A DNA stretch of 64,000 nucleotides from Liopterus haemorrhoidalis (taxonomy: Eukaryota > Arthropoda > Insecta > Coleoptera > Dytiscidae), in NCBI GenBank assembly GCA_963971575.1, contig OZ020611.1, positions 227,904,260 to 227,968,259 of the forward strand, written 5' to 3'. This document shows positions 21,961 to 34,267 of the stretch, piece after piece. The number at the start of each line of letters is the position of its first letter. The stretch's first letter is position 1. The notes beneath the pieces are model-generated. The model saw only the letters and a list, made by a program, of their open reading frames with translations. It was not told the origin of the DNA and ran no database searches. A program made the translations under genes and the position numbers.

Positions 21961-22380
21961 TTTTTTTTCTTTGGACGCAATTTTTATAGTCTCATTGCAT
22001 TGCACAAATATTTATAAATATTACCGGTTTTATTAATAATTTAGTTATGATTCAATAAAAAATGTTTTTAAAAATTTCATTTCTTAGAAGGTATGTTGTG
22101 GGTTATTCAATCATAATTGCATTACTTATCAAAGCGATTTATTAATTTTCTTCGAAACAGTAAATTTACACCGTATATTGGTGCTTTAGTCATAGCATGT
22201 TACTGCAATATGGGTAAAAATTAATTCAACAATAGTTTCAGTATTTTTCCACTCTCCAGTCTGGATATCAAACTTATGAAAGAAAACACTTTCATATCTT
22301 AGTAACATTGTTAGTAACATGAGACTGTTTCACCTACATAGCTTGAATAAAAAAGAAACGCATTATTTTTAAAAATATTA
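21961..22380. other. No feature seen
   Basis: AT-rich sequence without recognisable frames or repeat ends. Confidence 0.4.
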
Positions 22381-22908
22381 ATTTTTAGAATTTCGTAGGT
22401 GTTATCAGCGCTAATAACAAAGGGGTTCCCGGGAGAGATTTTCCCCCATGGGCAGCAAAAATGCTAATTTTTTAAGCTATACTAATTGCCTAATCTATTC
22501 CACCGCGGGCTCATGTAGTAGCAACCTCCCGTGCTTATGTAATCCCCCCGATTCATGTAAATACCTCACTCATGTGTCTGTTGGTCTGTATAGTAGAAAT
22601 TGAAGGCCAAACGGATAGACTTAGAGCAGTGGTTCTCAAAGTGTGCTCCGCGGAGCCCTGGGGTTCCGCGAGCTACCTCAAAGGGCTCCGTGAATTATAA
22701 ATTTAAATCCGCTAAAAATATATATATATGAACAAAAAATTATAATTATTAATTTACATAAAGTTAATTTGTTGCTCTGAAAAGTTTAGATTTATTTAAT
22801 TAATGAACTAAAAAAATCTGTAACGGTTAACTCAATATAGTACACTCGCCTATTCGATAAAAACAGTAAGTAAGTTCTTCAATTGTTCAATTAGTTTCAT
22901 TAGTTCAA

Positions 22909-23699
22909 CTGCTCCATACCGAAGTACGATGGCTGTCTCGAGGGAAAGTACTTGATCGACTATTCGAGCTGCCGAATTGGGCACCTTTTTCATGAAAAAC
23001 AGGATGGATTTACAAGAAAGATTGACAGATAAAACAAAGATATTGAAAGATAACCAAAGTGAATATGTCACTTCAAGGAAAACAAGTAACAGTGTTCACA
23101 GCCAATGATAAGATTCAAGCTTTTAAAAATAAATTGGAATTATGGATCACTTGCATTCGCTCTCGTGAGCTAGATAGCTTCACAATACTTAAAGATTTCT
23201 GCGATGGAATTAATGGAGACATTGATGCAAGTGACCTTATTATGTTGTGTGATGAAATTTGTCAACATTTGGAAGATATTCTAAACTCGGTCAAACAATA
23301 TTTTCCAGATGAAGAGAATGAAAAGCTTAAAAATTATACATGGATTAGAAACCCATTCATAGTTCAGAAAAGGCCAGAAACATTCACAGCTAAGGAGTAC
23401 GAAATTTTCATTGACATGATTTCAGATTCCTCACTACAGGCCATATTTGAAAAACTATCTTTGCCAGAATTTTGGTGCACTTTGAGTGAATATGCAGATT
23501 TATCAATGAAAGCTGTTAAAATACTGCTTCCTTTCGCTACGACTTATCTGTGCAAATCTGGATTTTCTTCGTATGCTGCAACAAAAACAAAATACCGCAA
23601 CTCGATGCAGAAGCTGATATGAGGATTCAACTGTCCTCTATAAAGCCAGACATAAAAGAATTATGTAAAAATAGGAAACAAGCCCATGCATCCCACTAA
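22909..23699 (+). pseudogene. hAT transposase, C-terminal half (ZBED5/FAM200-like)
   Basis: The block LLHTEVRWLSRGKVLDRLFE (from 22909) is the RNase H-fold segment typical of the ZBED5/SCAND3/FAM200 branch of hAT. After a short frame-disrupted stretch the reading frame 23059-23622 gives VNMSLQGK, KLELWITCIRSRELDSF, YTWIRNPF and LCKSGFSSYAATKTKYRN, all family blocks in order. A 2-base deletion then shifts the last segment, which reads DAEADMRIQLSSIKPDIKEL and ends at TAA 23697-23699. The N-terminal BED finger is missing. The true start is upstream and lost. The frame at 23059 opens on GTG only by chance. Confidence 0.8.
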
Positions 23700-23795
23700 A
23701 AATGTTTGTTTTTTATAATATTTTGCAATTATTTTCTGATAAATAAATGATTTTATTGAAGTACAAATAATTTAATTCTTTCTTTTTATTTATAA

Positions 23796-23901
<106 letters not shown>

Positions 23902-24296
23902 TCTTCGATGTTAGGAATCGAGTTCCACGTCGAGTGGAACATACACATAATTAGTGAACCAGTGGGGTTCCGTGGAAATTTGTATGCCTTTGGAGGGCTC
24001 CGCAGCTCAAAAAGTTTGAGAACCGCTGACTTAGAGGGTTGAAATTTGGCATGCGTATATGGTTTTTTAACCCAAACAGAGGAAAAATACTATCATGTTG
24101 GAAAACACATCGTTCGAAAAAATTTACATATCAGGTGACTACTTTCAATGGCGGATTTAGTTTTTTGGGGGCCCAGGGCTTAAAAATACCAAGGGGCCCT
24201 ACAAATGTTTCAATAAAAAAAATTAAAAAATAAAAGACAGTATTAAAGGTTAATTATTATTTATTACATTTTTATTAATGTTGGATATTATTTTTA

Positions 24297-24700
24297 CTTG
24301 CCCGACCTTAATATATAAGGGGCAAGTATTGTAATCGCGAAAATTTTCGATGCCGAGATTTTGACGGATGACCACGTTTCATGGTCCAGGGAATCCAAAA
24401 AACCTATTTTCGAAGTGCCGTCCGTATGTGTGTGTGTCTGTGTGTATACACGATAACTCAAAAACGGTTTAACTTAAAGAGTTCGTTCTGGTACTAAAAA
24501 ATTCTCCTAATAATTGGGAAGAACCCTATTGTTTTTTATTAAAATCCGAAACCGGAAACGGAAGTTATTAAACTTTAAAATTTAAAAAAATTCGTAACTA
24601 GTAAACCAAGCCTTGGACAAAAAATTGTATAGGACATAATTTGATGTATTTTTGAAGATTTACCTAAATATTTTTTTAAATTTAAAAAAAAATTATGTAT
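24297..24700 (+). mobile_element. Third GTCT-type repeat family (5' part)
   Basis: It begins CTTGCCCGACCTTAATATATAAGGGGCAAG in sense; the two ends of this segment, CTTGCCC and GGGCAAG, are inverted. The TATATAAGG core is shared with HINE-B. GTGTGTGTCTGTGTGTA and ACGATAACTCAAAAACGG follow. It looks like a separate Helentron-like or SINE-like family with the same layout of a TATATAAG box followed by a TG/GTCT tract. The right end is not found; HINE-B sequence begins at 24709. Confidence 0.45.
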
Positions 24701-24708
24701 TTTTTTAT

Positions 24709-24723
24709 TACCGTCCGTCTGTT

Positions 24724-24754
<31 letters not shown>

Positions 24755-24996
24755 CTGTCCGTCCGTCCGTCCGTCTGTTTACACATGCAGACCAAATTCG
24801 GCTGAAAGGATTTTTATGAAACTTCATATTTAAGCTTCTGCCATCAATGGCACGAGTTGATCAACTTTTGGTAAAAATCGGTTGACTAGAAATGAGAGTT
24901 TACTCGTGTCGATTTTAAGATTTTTGCGAATATTTAGCTATTTTTAGCATGATGTCTGTCGGTTTGTCTGTCCGTCCATCCGTCCGTCCGTCCGGC

Positions 24997-25039
<43 letters not shown>

Positions 25040-25483
25040 GTACACGTGCAGAGCAAATTCGGCTAGAAAGATTTTTATGAAACTGCATATTTAAGGTTTT
25101 GACATCAATGGCACGAGTTGATTAATTTTTGATAAAAATCGGTTGACTAGAAATGGAAGTTTACTCGTGTCGATTTTAAGATTTTTGCGAATATTTAGCA
25201 ACAGAAAAATATTTAGAAAAAATTTATTTAACAAAAGTTGCTATAAATGTAATATCTAACAACTTTTATTTGACACAATTTTTGATAAAACGAAAAATTT
25301 TTGAAAAATTTTTCGAAATTTTTTGAAAAGTATCTATTTTTTCATACTTATATGTAACGTTTCCATGGTCATGATAAATAATATCTCTGTTAGAAAATAT
25401 TAGGCCAAGGCTACTCTGCTGCTAGAATGTATTTTATATAAGTATTTTGTGATGGCGCTCGGTCCTGTGGTGGCCACAGCTGA
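24709..25483 (+). mobile_element. HINE-B 2, 5'-truncated with internal duplication
   Basis: Two successive GTCC/GTCT tracts (24713-24780 and 24955-25040) are each followed by the conserved GTTTACACATGCAGA or GTGTACACGTGCAGA block. The repeat stops and restarts at 24937/24938 (GCGAATATTTAG into CTATTTTTAGCATGATG). It ends with GGCGCTCGGTCCTGTGG and the terminal hairpin, then CTGA at 25480-25483. The left ACCGACCGCC end is missing. Confidence 0.6.
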
Positions 25484-25656
25484 TTTTAAATTTTCGTATA
25501 CAATTTTCAAAAAAATTATTATTTTTAAAAATTATTAATGGGACATTAAATGAATGCTTTTAATGACATTAACAAACAAAATTAACCAAAAAATAACTTG
25601 AAAAGTTATTGCAAAAATACTTCTTCGCAAATTATCGAATTTTATGTATGGTTTTT

Positions 25657-26939
25657 ACCGACCGCCAACATATATAAGGGAGGTATTGTGATCATACCGA
25701 TTTTGACGTTTCGAGATTTCGATGGATCTCAACGAATGGAGGTCCCTACATAACGTTTTGACTATTTTTAGCATGATGTCTGTCGGTCTGTCTGTCTGTC
25801 TGCCCGTCCGTCCGTCTGTCTGTCCGTCCGTCCGTCCGTCCGTCTGTCTGTCTGTGTACACGGCAGAGCAAATTCGGCTGAAAGGAAAACATTTTTATGA
25901 AACTTCATATTTAAGCTTCTGCCATTAATGGCACGAGTTGATCAACTTTTGGTAAAAATTAAAAATCGGTTGACTGAAAATGGGAGTTTACACGTGTCGA
26001 TTTTAAGATTTTTGCGAATATTTCACAACAGAAAAATATTTAGAAAAAAATTATTGAACAAAAGTTGCTATAAAAGCAATAACTAATAACTTTTATTTGA
26101 GACGTTTTTTGATAAAACTAAAAATTTCGAATAATTTCTGTAAAATTTTTCGAAATTTTTCTCAATTTTTTCATACTTATATGTAACGTTTCCATGGTCA
26201 TGATAAATAATATCTCTGTTAGAAAATATTACGCCAAGTTATTTATACTCTGCTGCTAGAATGTATTTTATATAAGTACTTTACGATGGCGGTCGGTCCT
26301 GTGGTGGCCAGAGCTGATTTTTTTTTGTTTGAATTTTACGTTATTGTTAACAAAAAAGTTATTTTTAAATCTAATGTGTTGACGATTTTTTAAATCTAAT
26401 GTGTTGTATAAAAAAAAAACTCTTGTAACGTAAAATTACCACCATTTTTGTCCGTCCGTCCGTCCGTCCGTCTGTCTGTCTGTGTACACGTGCAGAGCAA
26501 ATTCGGCTGAAAGGAAAACATTTTTATGAAACTTCATATTTAAGCTTCTGCCATCAATGGCACGAGTTGATCAACTTTTGGTAAAAATCGGTTGACTAAA
26601 AATGGGAGTTTACTCGTGTCGATTTTAAGATTTTTGTGAATATTTCACAACAGAAAAATATTTAGAAAAAAATTATTGAACAAAAGTTGCTATAAAAGCA
26701 ATAACTAATAACTTTTATTTGAGACGTTTTTTGATAAAACTAAAAATTTCGAATAATTTCTGTAAAATTTTTCGAAATTTTTTTCAATTTTTTCATACTT
26801 ATATGTAACGTTTCCATGGTCATGATAAATAATATATCTGTTAGAAAATATTACGCCAAGTTATTTCTACTCTGCTGCTAGAATGTATTTTATATAAGTA
26901 CTTTACGATGGCGGTCGGTCCTGTGGTGGCCAGAGCTGA
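25657..26939 (+). mobile_element. HINE-B 3, carrying a tandem segmental duplication
   Basis: Complete left end ACCGACCGCCAACATATATA at 25657. The GTCC/GTCT tract, body and right end (GGCGGTCGGTCCTGTGG, then GGCCAGAGCTGA) occur first up to 26317 and again up to 26939, because of the duplication described at 25823-27077. In both copies the hairpin has CCAGAG instead of CCACAG, so the substitution predates the duplication. Confidence 0.65.
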
Positions 26940-27077
26940 TTTTTTTTTGTTTGAATTTTACGTTATTGTTAAAAAAAAAGTTATTTTTAAATCTAATGTG
27001 TTGACGATTTTTTAAATCTAATGTGTTGTATAAAAAAAAAAAAAAACTCTTGTAACGTAAAATTACCACCATTTTTG
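25823..27077. repeat. Tandem duplication of about 628 bp with breakpoints in a GTCC tract
   Basis: Unit 1 (25823-26450) and unit 2 (26451-27077) both start with five TCCG units followed by TCTG. Both end TAAAATTACCACCATTTTTG, and they are nearly identical throughout. The unit spans most of HINE-B plus about 130 bases of 3' flank, including a short internal repeat AAATCTAATGTGTTG. The junction ATTTTTGTCCGTCC shows direct joining of flank to microsatellite. Confidence 0.8.
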
Positions 27078-27177
27078 ATAAAGATATTTCCAAAAATTGT
27101 TCCATACTCTGTTCTAAAAGCAGTTGGCGTAAAAATCTGAAAAAAATTAAGTTATACAGACTGATCTAAGCGAGAAT

Positions 27178-28950
27178 TAGTACAGGAATGAAGCTCAAAA
27201 AATGACAAAACTTCGCAATTTTTTCGTCCAGCATCGATTTAGATAAAAATTTGGAATTAGGCTCATTTCACCCTCTAGTTTATTTTCTACATTGTGCCGT
27301 TGTACGCTTTTTGTTTTTTAAGGGTGAAAACTACCCCTAATTGTAAAAAATTATAAAATAACTTTTTAAACCTTAATATGGGTAAAATTTGGTTTGGATT
27401 AGCTAAATATGGATCGTTTTATGCTTTAGAATACAATTTCATAATGGTCAACCCTTAAAAATCAACCCTTGTTGGATTAAAAAATGATTTTATCTTGCAT
27501 CGATTTGCACCAAAATTTGAAATTAGGTTCGTCTCACCCTCTACTTCAAATTTTATATCATGCTCATGGGCACTGTTTATTTTTTAAGGGTGAAAACTAC
27601 CCCTAATTGTCAAAAATTATAAAATAACGTTGTAAACCTTAAGATGGGTAAAATTTGGTTTGGATTAGTTGAATAATGATTGTTTCATGCTTTGGAATAC
27701 AATTTCTAATGTTTCAACCCTTAAAAACACACCCTTGTTTGAGCTTGATATAAAAAAAATCGCTCCGAACCGTGCTATTCGAATGTTTCGAAAAAAATTT
27801 TATTGGTTTTTTAAACATAGCTCCTTCATTTTTAGTGACAGAAAGTTTTTTTAAAAACGATTTTTTAGGGCTTTTCAAGAGCTATAGGACTATGTAAATT
27901 AAATTCCTTAAGATTCCTTAGTTTTTAAATGGGGTGAGTTTGAAGGGCTCGAATAAGATGGTGTTCGCTTGTAAACAGAGGTTTTAAACGGCTATATCTC
28001 GCCAAATATTCACTGTACAGAAAATATATGCACAGGGAAATTTAAGTCATTAAAAAAGCTACAATTTAGTGCTCTATCATTTTTTTCGTATCTCCAGTAA
28101 TTTCGGAGATATTTTGAAGAAAAGGGTGAAAAATACGAAATCGCAAAAAATCGTTTTTTCTTTAAACTCCAATTTTTCTAAAATTAGGCATTTTAAATTA
28201 GTCAAACTTCTTGGGTGTACTGAAAATACATATAAGAAGAGAACCACAGAAGGGTGAGGATCAATTTTAATTAGGGGGGGTAAATAGAGGGTTGTTTTCA
28301 CTGATTTTTTCGTAGAAAAAAGTAGGTACCGACCTTATTTTGATCATAAGTCGCTTAATTTTTATGCTAGAGACTTTTTTGTTTTTTTTTTTGAAAGGTC
28401 TTATCAAATACTTTAAAAAAGATTGAATGAGTTCTCCTCGAAAAATGCAAATTTTTCCTGTTATTTGACTTTGAATGTTTCAAATTATTCATTTGGCGAA
28501 AAAAAGTTAACCATTAACATGCCGTATATCGGTTCGTATTGGTCGTAGAAAAATAATAAAAAAATAATTTTGTTTGTTTTTTTAAAAGCTACAATTTTAC
28601 TTTCTACAGTTTTTTTGATAAAATGCATATTTTTCGAGTTATTCGCAAAAAACTTTTTAAAAACATCGATTTTTTCGTCGAAAAACTGTTACTTTAAACC
28701 GCGAATAACTCAAAAAATATTAGTTTTACGAAGAAAACGTAAAGGACATTTTTTTCTTAGAATTGCTTTTCCCATCGATTCCTATAGTTAAAATGTAGTA
28801 AAAAATTTCCACCCCCGAGATGGGGTGGCAACCACCCCCAAGGTTTTAGCGTACACCGGCATGATGTATTCCCTACCTTCTGTGAAAATTTCACGTAATT
28901 CCATGCTGGACGAAAAAATTGCGAGCCAAAATGCTTCATTTCCTGTACTA
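27178..28950. mobile_element. 1.8 kb non-coding element with TAGTACAGG termini
   Basis: The left end reads TTAGTACAGGAATGAAGC and then CGCAATTTTTTCGTCCAGCA. The right end gives the inverse, TGCTGGACGAAAAAATTGCG then GCTTCATTTCCTGTACTAA. The left TIR has small gaps. Inside is a direct duplication of about 245 bases (27229-27474 and 27498-27738, sharing TTAAGGGTGAAAACTACCCC) and several inverted GAGTTATTCGC/GCGAATAACTC pairs near 28640-28710. No reading frame is convincing. The TAGTACAG terminus is the same as in the long-TIR element at 3917-6010. Confidence 0.6.
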
Positions 28951-29409
28951 AATATATTTAATGTGATTCTAAAACTTGTTACAAAAACTTATTCTTAAAT
29001 TATTATTATTAATATTATTAACTTATTATTATTTAAGATTTTTATATGTTACAAAAAAGTATTCAATATAAAAATAATTTTTACTGAGAATAAAACAGTA
29101 ATAGAATTAATTGCAAATATTAAATTACGGGAATGGAATTCTTTGCCGCGCACATTTAATTCAATGCATTTTTTGGGACCGTTGAAATATTAATTGACTG
29201 TGGGTGTATCAATTGAAAGCTTGGTTCGAGGATACTTTTCATTTTACCGCAATTTTTGCCAAAAAATATTGGCTTTTTTCCCATAATCTATAAATTTGTA
29301 TTCCTAATTAACTCGAATATTACGGGATTTTTGAAGCGATAAATTTTTGCGATGAATCTTGCTTTTTAAAAACAACTACAACGTATATGGTAAGCTGTAA
29401 ATTTGTACC

Positions 29410-29664
29410 CTACCTGAGATTTTCGTCGATAACGTCGTCTACTTTCGGTATTATTCCATCGTTAGTTTTGTTGGAATTACCGCAACAAGCATCGTCTTCT
29501 AGTATCTCATTGCCTTGCCGAAATATTTCTGCCCATTGAGACACAGTTAATAGCGTTGGAGCAATATCGCCATAAACTTTTACCAAACGTTGGTGAATCT
29601 CTGACGACTGAACACCTTCTTTAGTGAGGAACTTGATCACGGCGCGAATCTCAATAATATTCAT
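29410..29664 (-). pseudogene. mariner transposase, N-terminal HTH fragment
   Basis: A short open frame of 84 codons. IEIRAVIKFLTKEGVQSSEI, then RLVKVYGDIAPTLLTVSQWA and IFRQGNEILEDD form the HTH_48-type DNA-binding region of mariner/SETMAR-like transposases. The catalytic domain is absent, and no inverted terminus is found within 400 bases. It is a truncated relic. The rest of 28951-29918 shows nothing recognisable. Confidence 0.7.
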
Positions 29665-29920
29665 TGCGCGAAGGAGTTAATATTGTTTCACATCGAGTAT
29701 ACATAAAACACTGATGGATTAGTAAGTGACGGCTATGACGCATGATTTGTTATAGAAACTTTAAGATAACGTTAAAGTTTTATATTGATATGAAATTGAC
29801 GTTGACTTCACCTCTTCGTTATAATAAGGTACTTTCTGACTTCCCCATCTGAAATATGCTCTTATTTAACTCTCGTTTGATACCCATGAAAGTCATTAAA
29901 AAAGGCGCATTTTCAACATA

Positions 29921-31539
29921 CAGTGCTGTGCAAAACATTTGCAACTGAACCTATATGTTTGAATATTGTTGCTTTTTTTAATTAAATTCAATCAGAATTT
30001 TTGTTTGTTATTATTATTATTATTGATATTTATTCGCAAATAAAATACATAGATTATAATAGATATAAACTATTTTTTATATAAAAACAAAAGAAAATTA
30101 TAAAATTATTAATAATTAGCATGTGCAAAACATTTGCAACCTGCATACATTTCATATTAAATAATTAATATTTTGTAGGGAAACCTTTTTGTTTAATGAC
30201 TAAGGCACATCGGAGAGGTATTGATTGAATTAAATTATTAATTATGGTAATTGGAATGGCCTTCCATTGCCTTTTGGCTTTCTCAAACAAATCGTCTGGG
30301 TTTTTGAATCTCTGATTGCCTATTCGGCGTTTGACAATCTCCCAAAGATTCTCGATGGGGACGAGGTCTGGGATTTGTGCCGGCCACTTAATAACATCAT
30401 TATTTTATCTTCGATCCAATCTTTGACGATCTTGGCCGTATGCTTTGGATCGTTATCATGCTGATACCTCCAAACAAGTGGCATATTCCAGTCTGCGTAC
30501 GGAAGCATTGTATTTTGCACAATATCTCTATAATCCAAAGCATTCATGTTGCCATAAATTCGTCTTAGTGGACCTATTCCTTGTACCGAGGAGCATCCCC
30601 AGGCCATAACGTTTCCACCTCCAAAGTTACCTGTCTCTTTTGTATATCTCGGATTAAATCTTTCATTTCTACGCCTTCTGACATTCGGTTTGCTATCACT
30701 TCCACACAAATTGAATTTTGTTTCATCTGAAAATAATACTGTTCCCCATTTGTGTTGACTCTAGTTTGAGTGGTTTTTTGCAAATTGTGGACGAGCTAAC
30801 CGATTTTTATTTGAAACAAAGGTTTTTTTTTGCTATTTTGTAGCTGCGTAGATTATTGTCTATCGCCCGTCGCCTTATATTTGATGTATTTAAATCTAGT
30901 CCTAGGCTGTCTTTGATTTCTTTGGGAGATATTTGAGGATTTTTTTAAACTAATTTTAGTATTTCACGGTCGTCCCCGGGGCGTTGTTTTACGGGGTCGT
31001 CCTCCTTTATGGTAAGATTCAACTCTTCCACTATTCACAACGCGGAAAATTGTAGATTTATGGATCTTATACTTCTCAGAAATTTCTTTCTGTGTCATAC
31101 CGTTCTCGTATTCGAGTAGAATTTTTGATTTTATTTCAGAATTATACTTAACAGCTCCCATTTTTTGAATTATTTTAAATACTATCTTCATATTTTAAAT
31201 ATACTTCCTATCTTCTAAATGTTCCAATCACACTATTTTAAATTGACAAAAACAACTAATAAAAACTCGTACGAAAATGCACGACAATTCACGGAAATAA
31301 ACGAATAATGATATGAGTTGCAAATGGATGTGTAAAACCATCCTTATTATACCTAATTGTTATAACTTTTTTTTTTTTGCCTAAACAATTAATTTTAATT
31401 ATTTTTGTTTTTGTGGTAAACTAGCCAATAACTGTTAATAATAAAAATAATAAAAAACAAAAATTCTGAATTTAATTAAAAAAAAAAGCAACAATATTCA
31501 AACATATAGGTTCAGTTGCAAATGTTTTGCACAGCACTG
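29921..31539 (-). mobile_element. Full-length Tc1-like element
   Basis: Long inverted repeats begin CAGTGCTGTGCAAAACATTT and continue for about 60 bases with near identity, then less exactly to about 100. They are flanked by TA (29919-29920 and 31540-31541). At 1619 bases it has the size of an intact Tc1 element, but its transposase is broken in several places. Confidence 0.9.
30165..31191 (-). pseudogene. Tc1-like transposase, full length but frameshifted
   Basis: The likely start is Met at 31159-31161 (MGAVKYNSEIKSKILLEYEN). The HTH block GMTQKEISEKYKIHKSTIFR and the GRPRKTT motif follow. An extra G in CGGGG near 30980 shifts the frame. ISPKEIKDSLG then appears with a stop inside. The catalytic region shows MAWGCSS and HDNDPKHTAK (second Asp); the third catalytic residue in PDLVPIENLWEIVKRR lies in another frame. 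The C-terminus ALVIKQKGFPTKY ends at TAA (30165-30167). Total span fits the usual 340 residues. At least three frameshifts and two stops make it inactive. Confidence 0.85.
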
Positions 31540-31675
31540 TATATCATAAATAGACTGGTCACCTCTTCGGGTTTAGAAGATTTCGGGGTTTGAATGTTTG
31601 TGTCCGAGGGCGGACCCAATGAAGTATTAAAATTATTTTTGTATAATAACTTAATATTGTAACCAATAATAAAAA

Positions 31676-31735
31676 ATTGATGTGAAGTGTGAATTTTCAC
31701 ACATTTCAGGGTTGTGTAGGTATTTAATAAGTGTA
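31676..31735 (-). mobile_element. Solo 3' end of HINE-A, inverse orientation
   Basis: TTGATGTGAAGTGTGAATTT, TCACACATTTCAGGG and GTAGGTATTTAATAAGTG are the complement of the HINE-A right end, including the GTGTGAA/TTCACAC hairpin. Nothing of the HINE-A body follows. Confidence 0.6.
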
Positions 31736-31940
31736 AGAAGCCAATATAACACTGGATGTCTAAGTATATTTATCACATCAAAATCAACAGTTTTTTTTGA
31801 TAATCACTTTTATTCGTTATTTGAGAACTAAGAGCTTCCATTTAATTTTTTTAAACAAAATTTAAATAATTTGTCAAGCATTCCAGCGTTTTTTTTCTGC
31901 ATTTGCTTCGTATTCAAGTCTTCATTAGATAAATAAAAAA

Positions 31941-32681
31941 TCAGCTGTGGCCACCACAGGACCAACCGCTATCACAAAGTACTTGTATAACATACATTCT
32001 AGCAGCAGAGTAGAAATAACTTGGCCTAATATTTTCTAACAGAGATATTATTTATCATGACCATGGAAACGTTACATATAAGTACAAAAAAATAGATACA
32101 TGAAAATTTTAGAAAAATTTTACAAAAATTTTTCTAAATTTTTCGTTTCATCAAAATCGTCTCAAATAAAAGTTATTAGTTATTGCATTTATAGCAACTT
32201 TTGTTTAATAAATTTCTTCTAAATATATTTCTGTTGCTAAATATTCGAAAAAATCTTAAAATCGACACGAGTAAACTCCCATTTCTAGTCAACCGATTTT
32301 TACCAAAAGTTAATCAACTCGTGCCATTGATGTCAAAAGCTTAAATAGGCAGTTTCATAAAAATCTTTTTAGCCGAATTTGCTCTGCACGTGTACACAGA
32401 CAGACAGAAGGACGGCCGGACGGACGGACAGGCAGACCGACAGACATCATGCTAAAAATAGTCAAAACGTTGAGGTCCCTACATAACAGGTGTACACAGA
32501 CAGACGGACAGACAGACAGATGGACAGACGGACAGACGGACAGACAGACAGACCAACAGACATCATGCTAAAAATAGTCAAAACGTTATGTAGGGAGCTC
32601 AATTCGTGGAGATCCATCGAAATCTCGAAATGTCAAAATCGGTATGATCATAATACCTCCCTTATATATGTTGGCGGTCGT
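31941..32681 (-). mobile_element. HINE-B 4, inverse orientation, duplicated GTCT tract
   Basis: On the + strand it begins TCAGCTGTGGCCACCACAGG (terminal hairpin) and ends CTTATATATGTTGGCGGTCG. The GTCT/GTCC tract and the adjoining TGTACACAG block occur twice (32395-32435 and 32490-32555), separated by GCATGATGTCTG-side sequence. This is a small internal tandem duplication like those in HINE-B 2 and 3. Confidence 0.65.
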
Positions 32682-32829
32682 TAAAAATATTTTACAGTGT
32701 AGAGTGTAGTGTGGTCTGTTGTGAGTAACTCAGTTCGCAACTAATAAAAAAAATATTATGTTTTTAATAATTTTAATTAAAAAAAAAAAAAAAATACACG
32801 CACTATCTTAGCTATAAATACAAAAAATC

Positions 32830-33130
32830 CACAATATTTTTAGCCATAATTTAACCACGAATTAAAAAAATAATTATTTTTGTCAAAAACACAAAAACTG
32901 CCATATTTTTCAAAAACACAATTTGATAAAAAATTTCTCTCGTAATTACTTATATTTTTTTCAGATTTTTGTTTTAACTCTTTTTGTCAAAAGGGTGCGG
33001 GATAAGAACTTTTGCACATTTTTTGCTAAATTCGTGTTAAAAGAAACGAATTTCAAAAAACTATCTATCGTTCCGTAATCTACGACTTAAGAGCTTTCTT
33101 TTGATACCATACAATAAGTTTTTTTTTAAA
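32830..33130 (-). mobile_element. HINE-A internal fragment, inverse orientation
   Basis: AGATTTTTGTTTTAACTC, AAAAGGGTGCGGGATAAG and GAGCTTTCTTTTGATACC are complements of HINE-A body motifs (TAAACTAAAAATCTGAAAAA, CCCACACCCT, GGTATCAAATGAAAGC). There are no ends. Confidence 0.4.
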
Positions 33131-33139
33131 TATGTTTTT

Positions 33140-34265
33140 TTTACAAATTTATTTATATATATATTATAATTTTATAAGTTAATTTTTAGTAATGGCTCAC
33201 TATTCTTTTTTCGACTATAAAAATTTTCGTGTATAAAAAAGTGCCCGCCATTTTACTTTTTAATAATGTAACATATGGATTATTTTACTTGATTGTAAAG
33301 CAAATTTGATGTACTTTTCAAATTTGTAAAAAAATATAGTATGTTCCGTTTGAAATTTCAAAGTTGATATTAATTACTAATAAACCGGAAGTGGTATCAT
33401 GAATGTACATCCATCATCAAGTAGCTTACATGTTGCTGTATAAATCATGTTATATGAAATAAATTACTAACTTAATAAATAAGCGAGATATTTGCTGGGT
33501 CCACTAAAATATAACACCCTGTATGTCATATATACAATATGTATTTTTGAAATTTTACTCTTTTTTTTACTCTTTTTCCTGTTAAAAGAAAAATATATTT
33601 TATCTTTTTTCCCAGTACGAAAATAATCGTGAATCTCGGGGATTTTCCGTTCACGCCCGCTCTCGGACCGAAGTGCCATCTCTATTTCAGATGTACAAGG
33701 TTATTGAGTGTTACTGAATCCGGATAACTTCATTATTTAATTCTTTACAACAATACAGTTTGAGAATTACTGTCGTACTGGGAATTTTGCAATAACATCT
33801 TCTATGTTCTATGGTTTTTACTTTTAAAACTGGATATTTATAAAGTAATTTAAAAACATTTATTCCTGTTTTTGCAAAAAAGTTGGCAATGATTTAGAAA
33901 TTGTTTACCTTTTTCCTATGACAAGTGTGCTCAAAAACCTGTGATTCTCGAACAGCACATGATCTGTTTGCTCCATCTTGTACACCCCTGTTCGCCTTGT
34001 GCGAACCTCTACGGGCCTGAAACAATTATTAAAATAAATATTTTTTACCTGAAAGTATGAAATAATAGTGATAAGCCATCTACATATAGAATCAGTGATT
34101 AAGGTATATTTTTACGGGATATTTATGTTTTTATAATATGTATAACTAGCTATTACCATAAAAAAATTGAATGAAATTAGATTTTACTATAATTGGTATA
34201 ATTTTGAGACAATATTTACAATATACACGGATATCTCGCTTTACGGAATTTTGCTATAACAAAAA
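33140..34265. other. No gene recognised; mariner-type end near 33500-33530
   Basis: Around 33330-33530, AATTTCAAAGTTGATAT, AACCGGAAGTGG and GTCCACTAAAATATAACACC then CTGTATG resemble the 3' portion and right terminus of a non-autonomous mariner-like element. No left end is found. The remainder is AT-rich and featureless. Confidence 0.3.
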
Positions 34266-34267
34266 AA

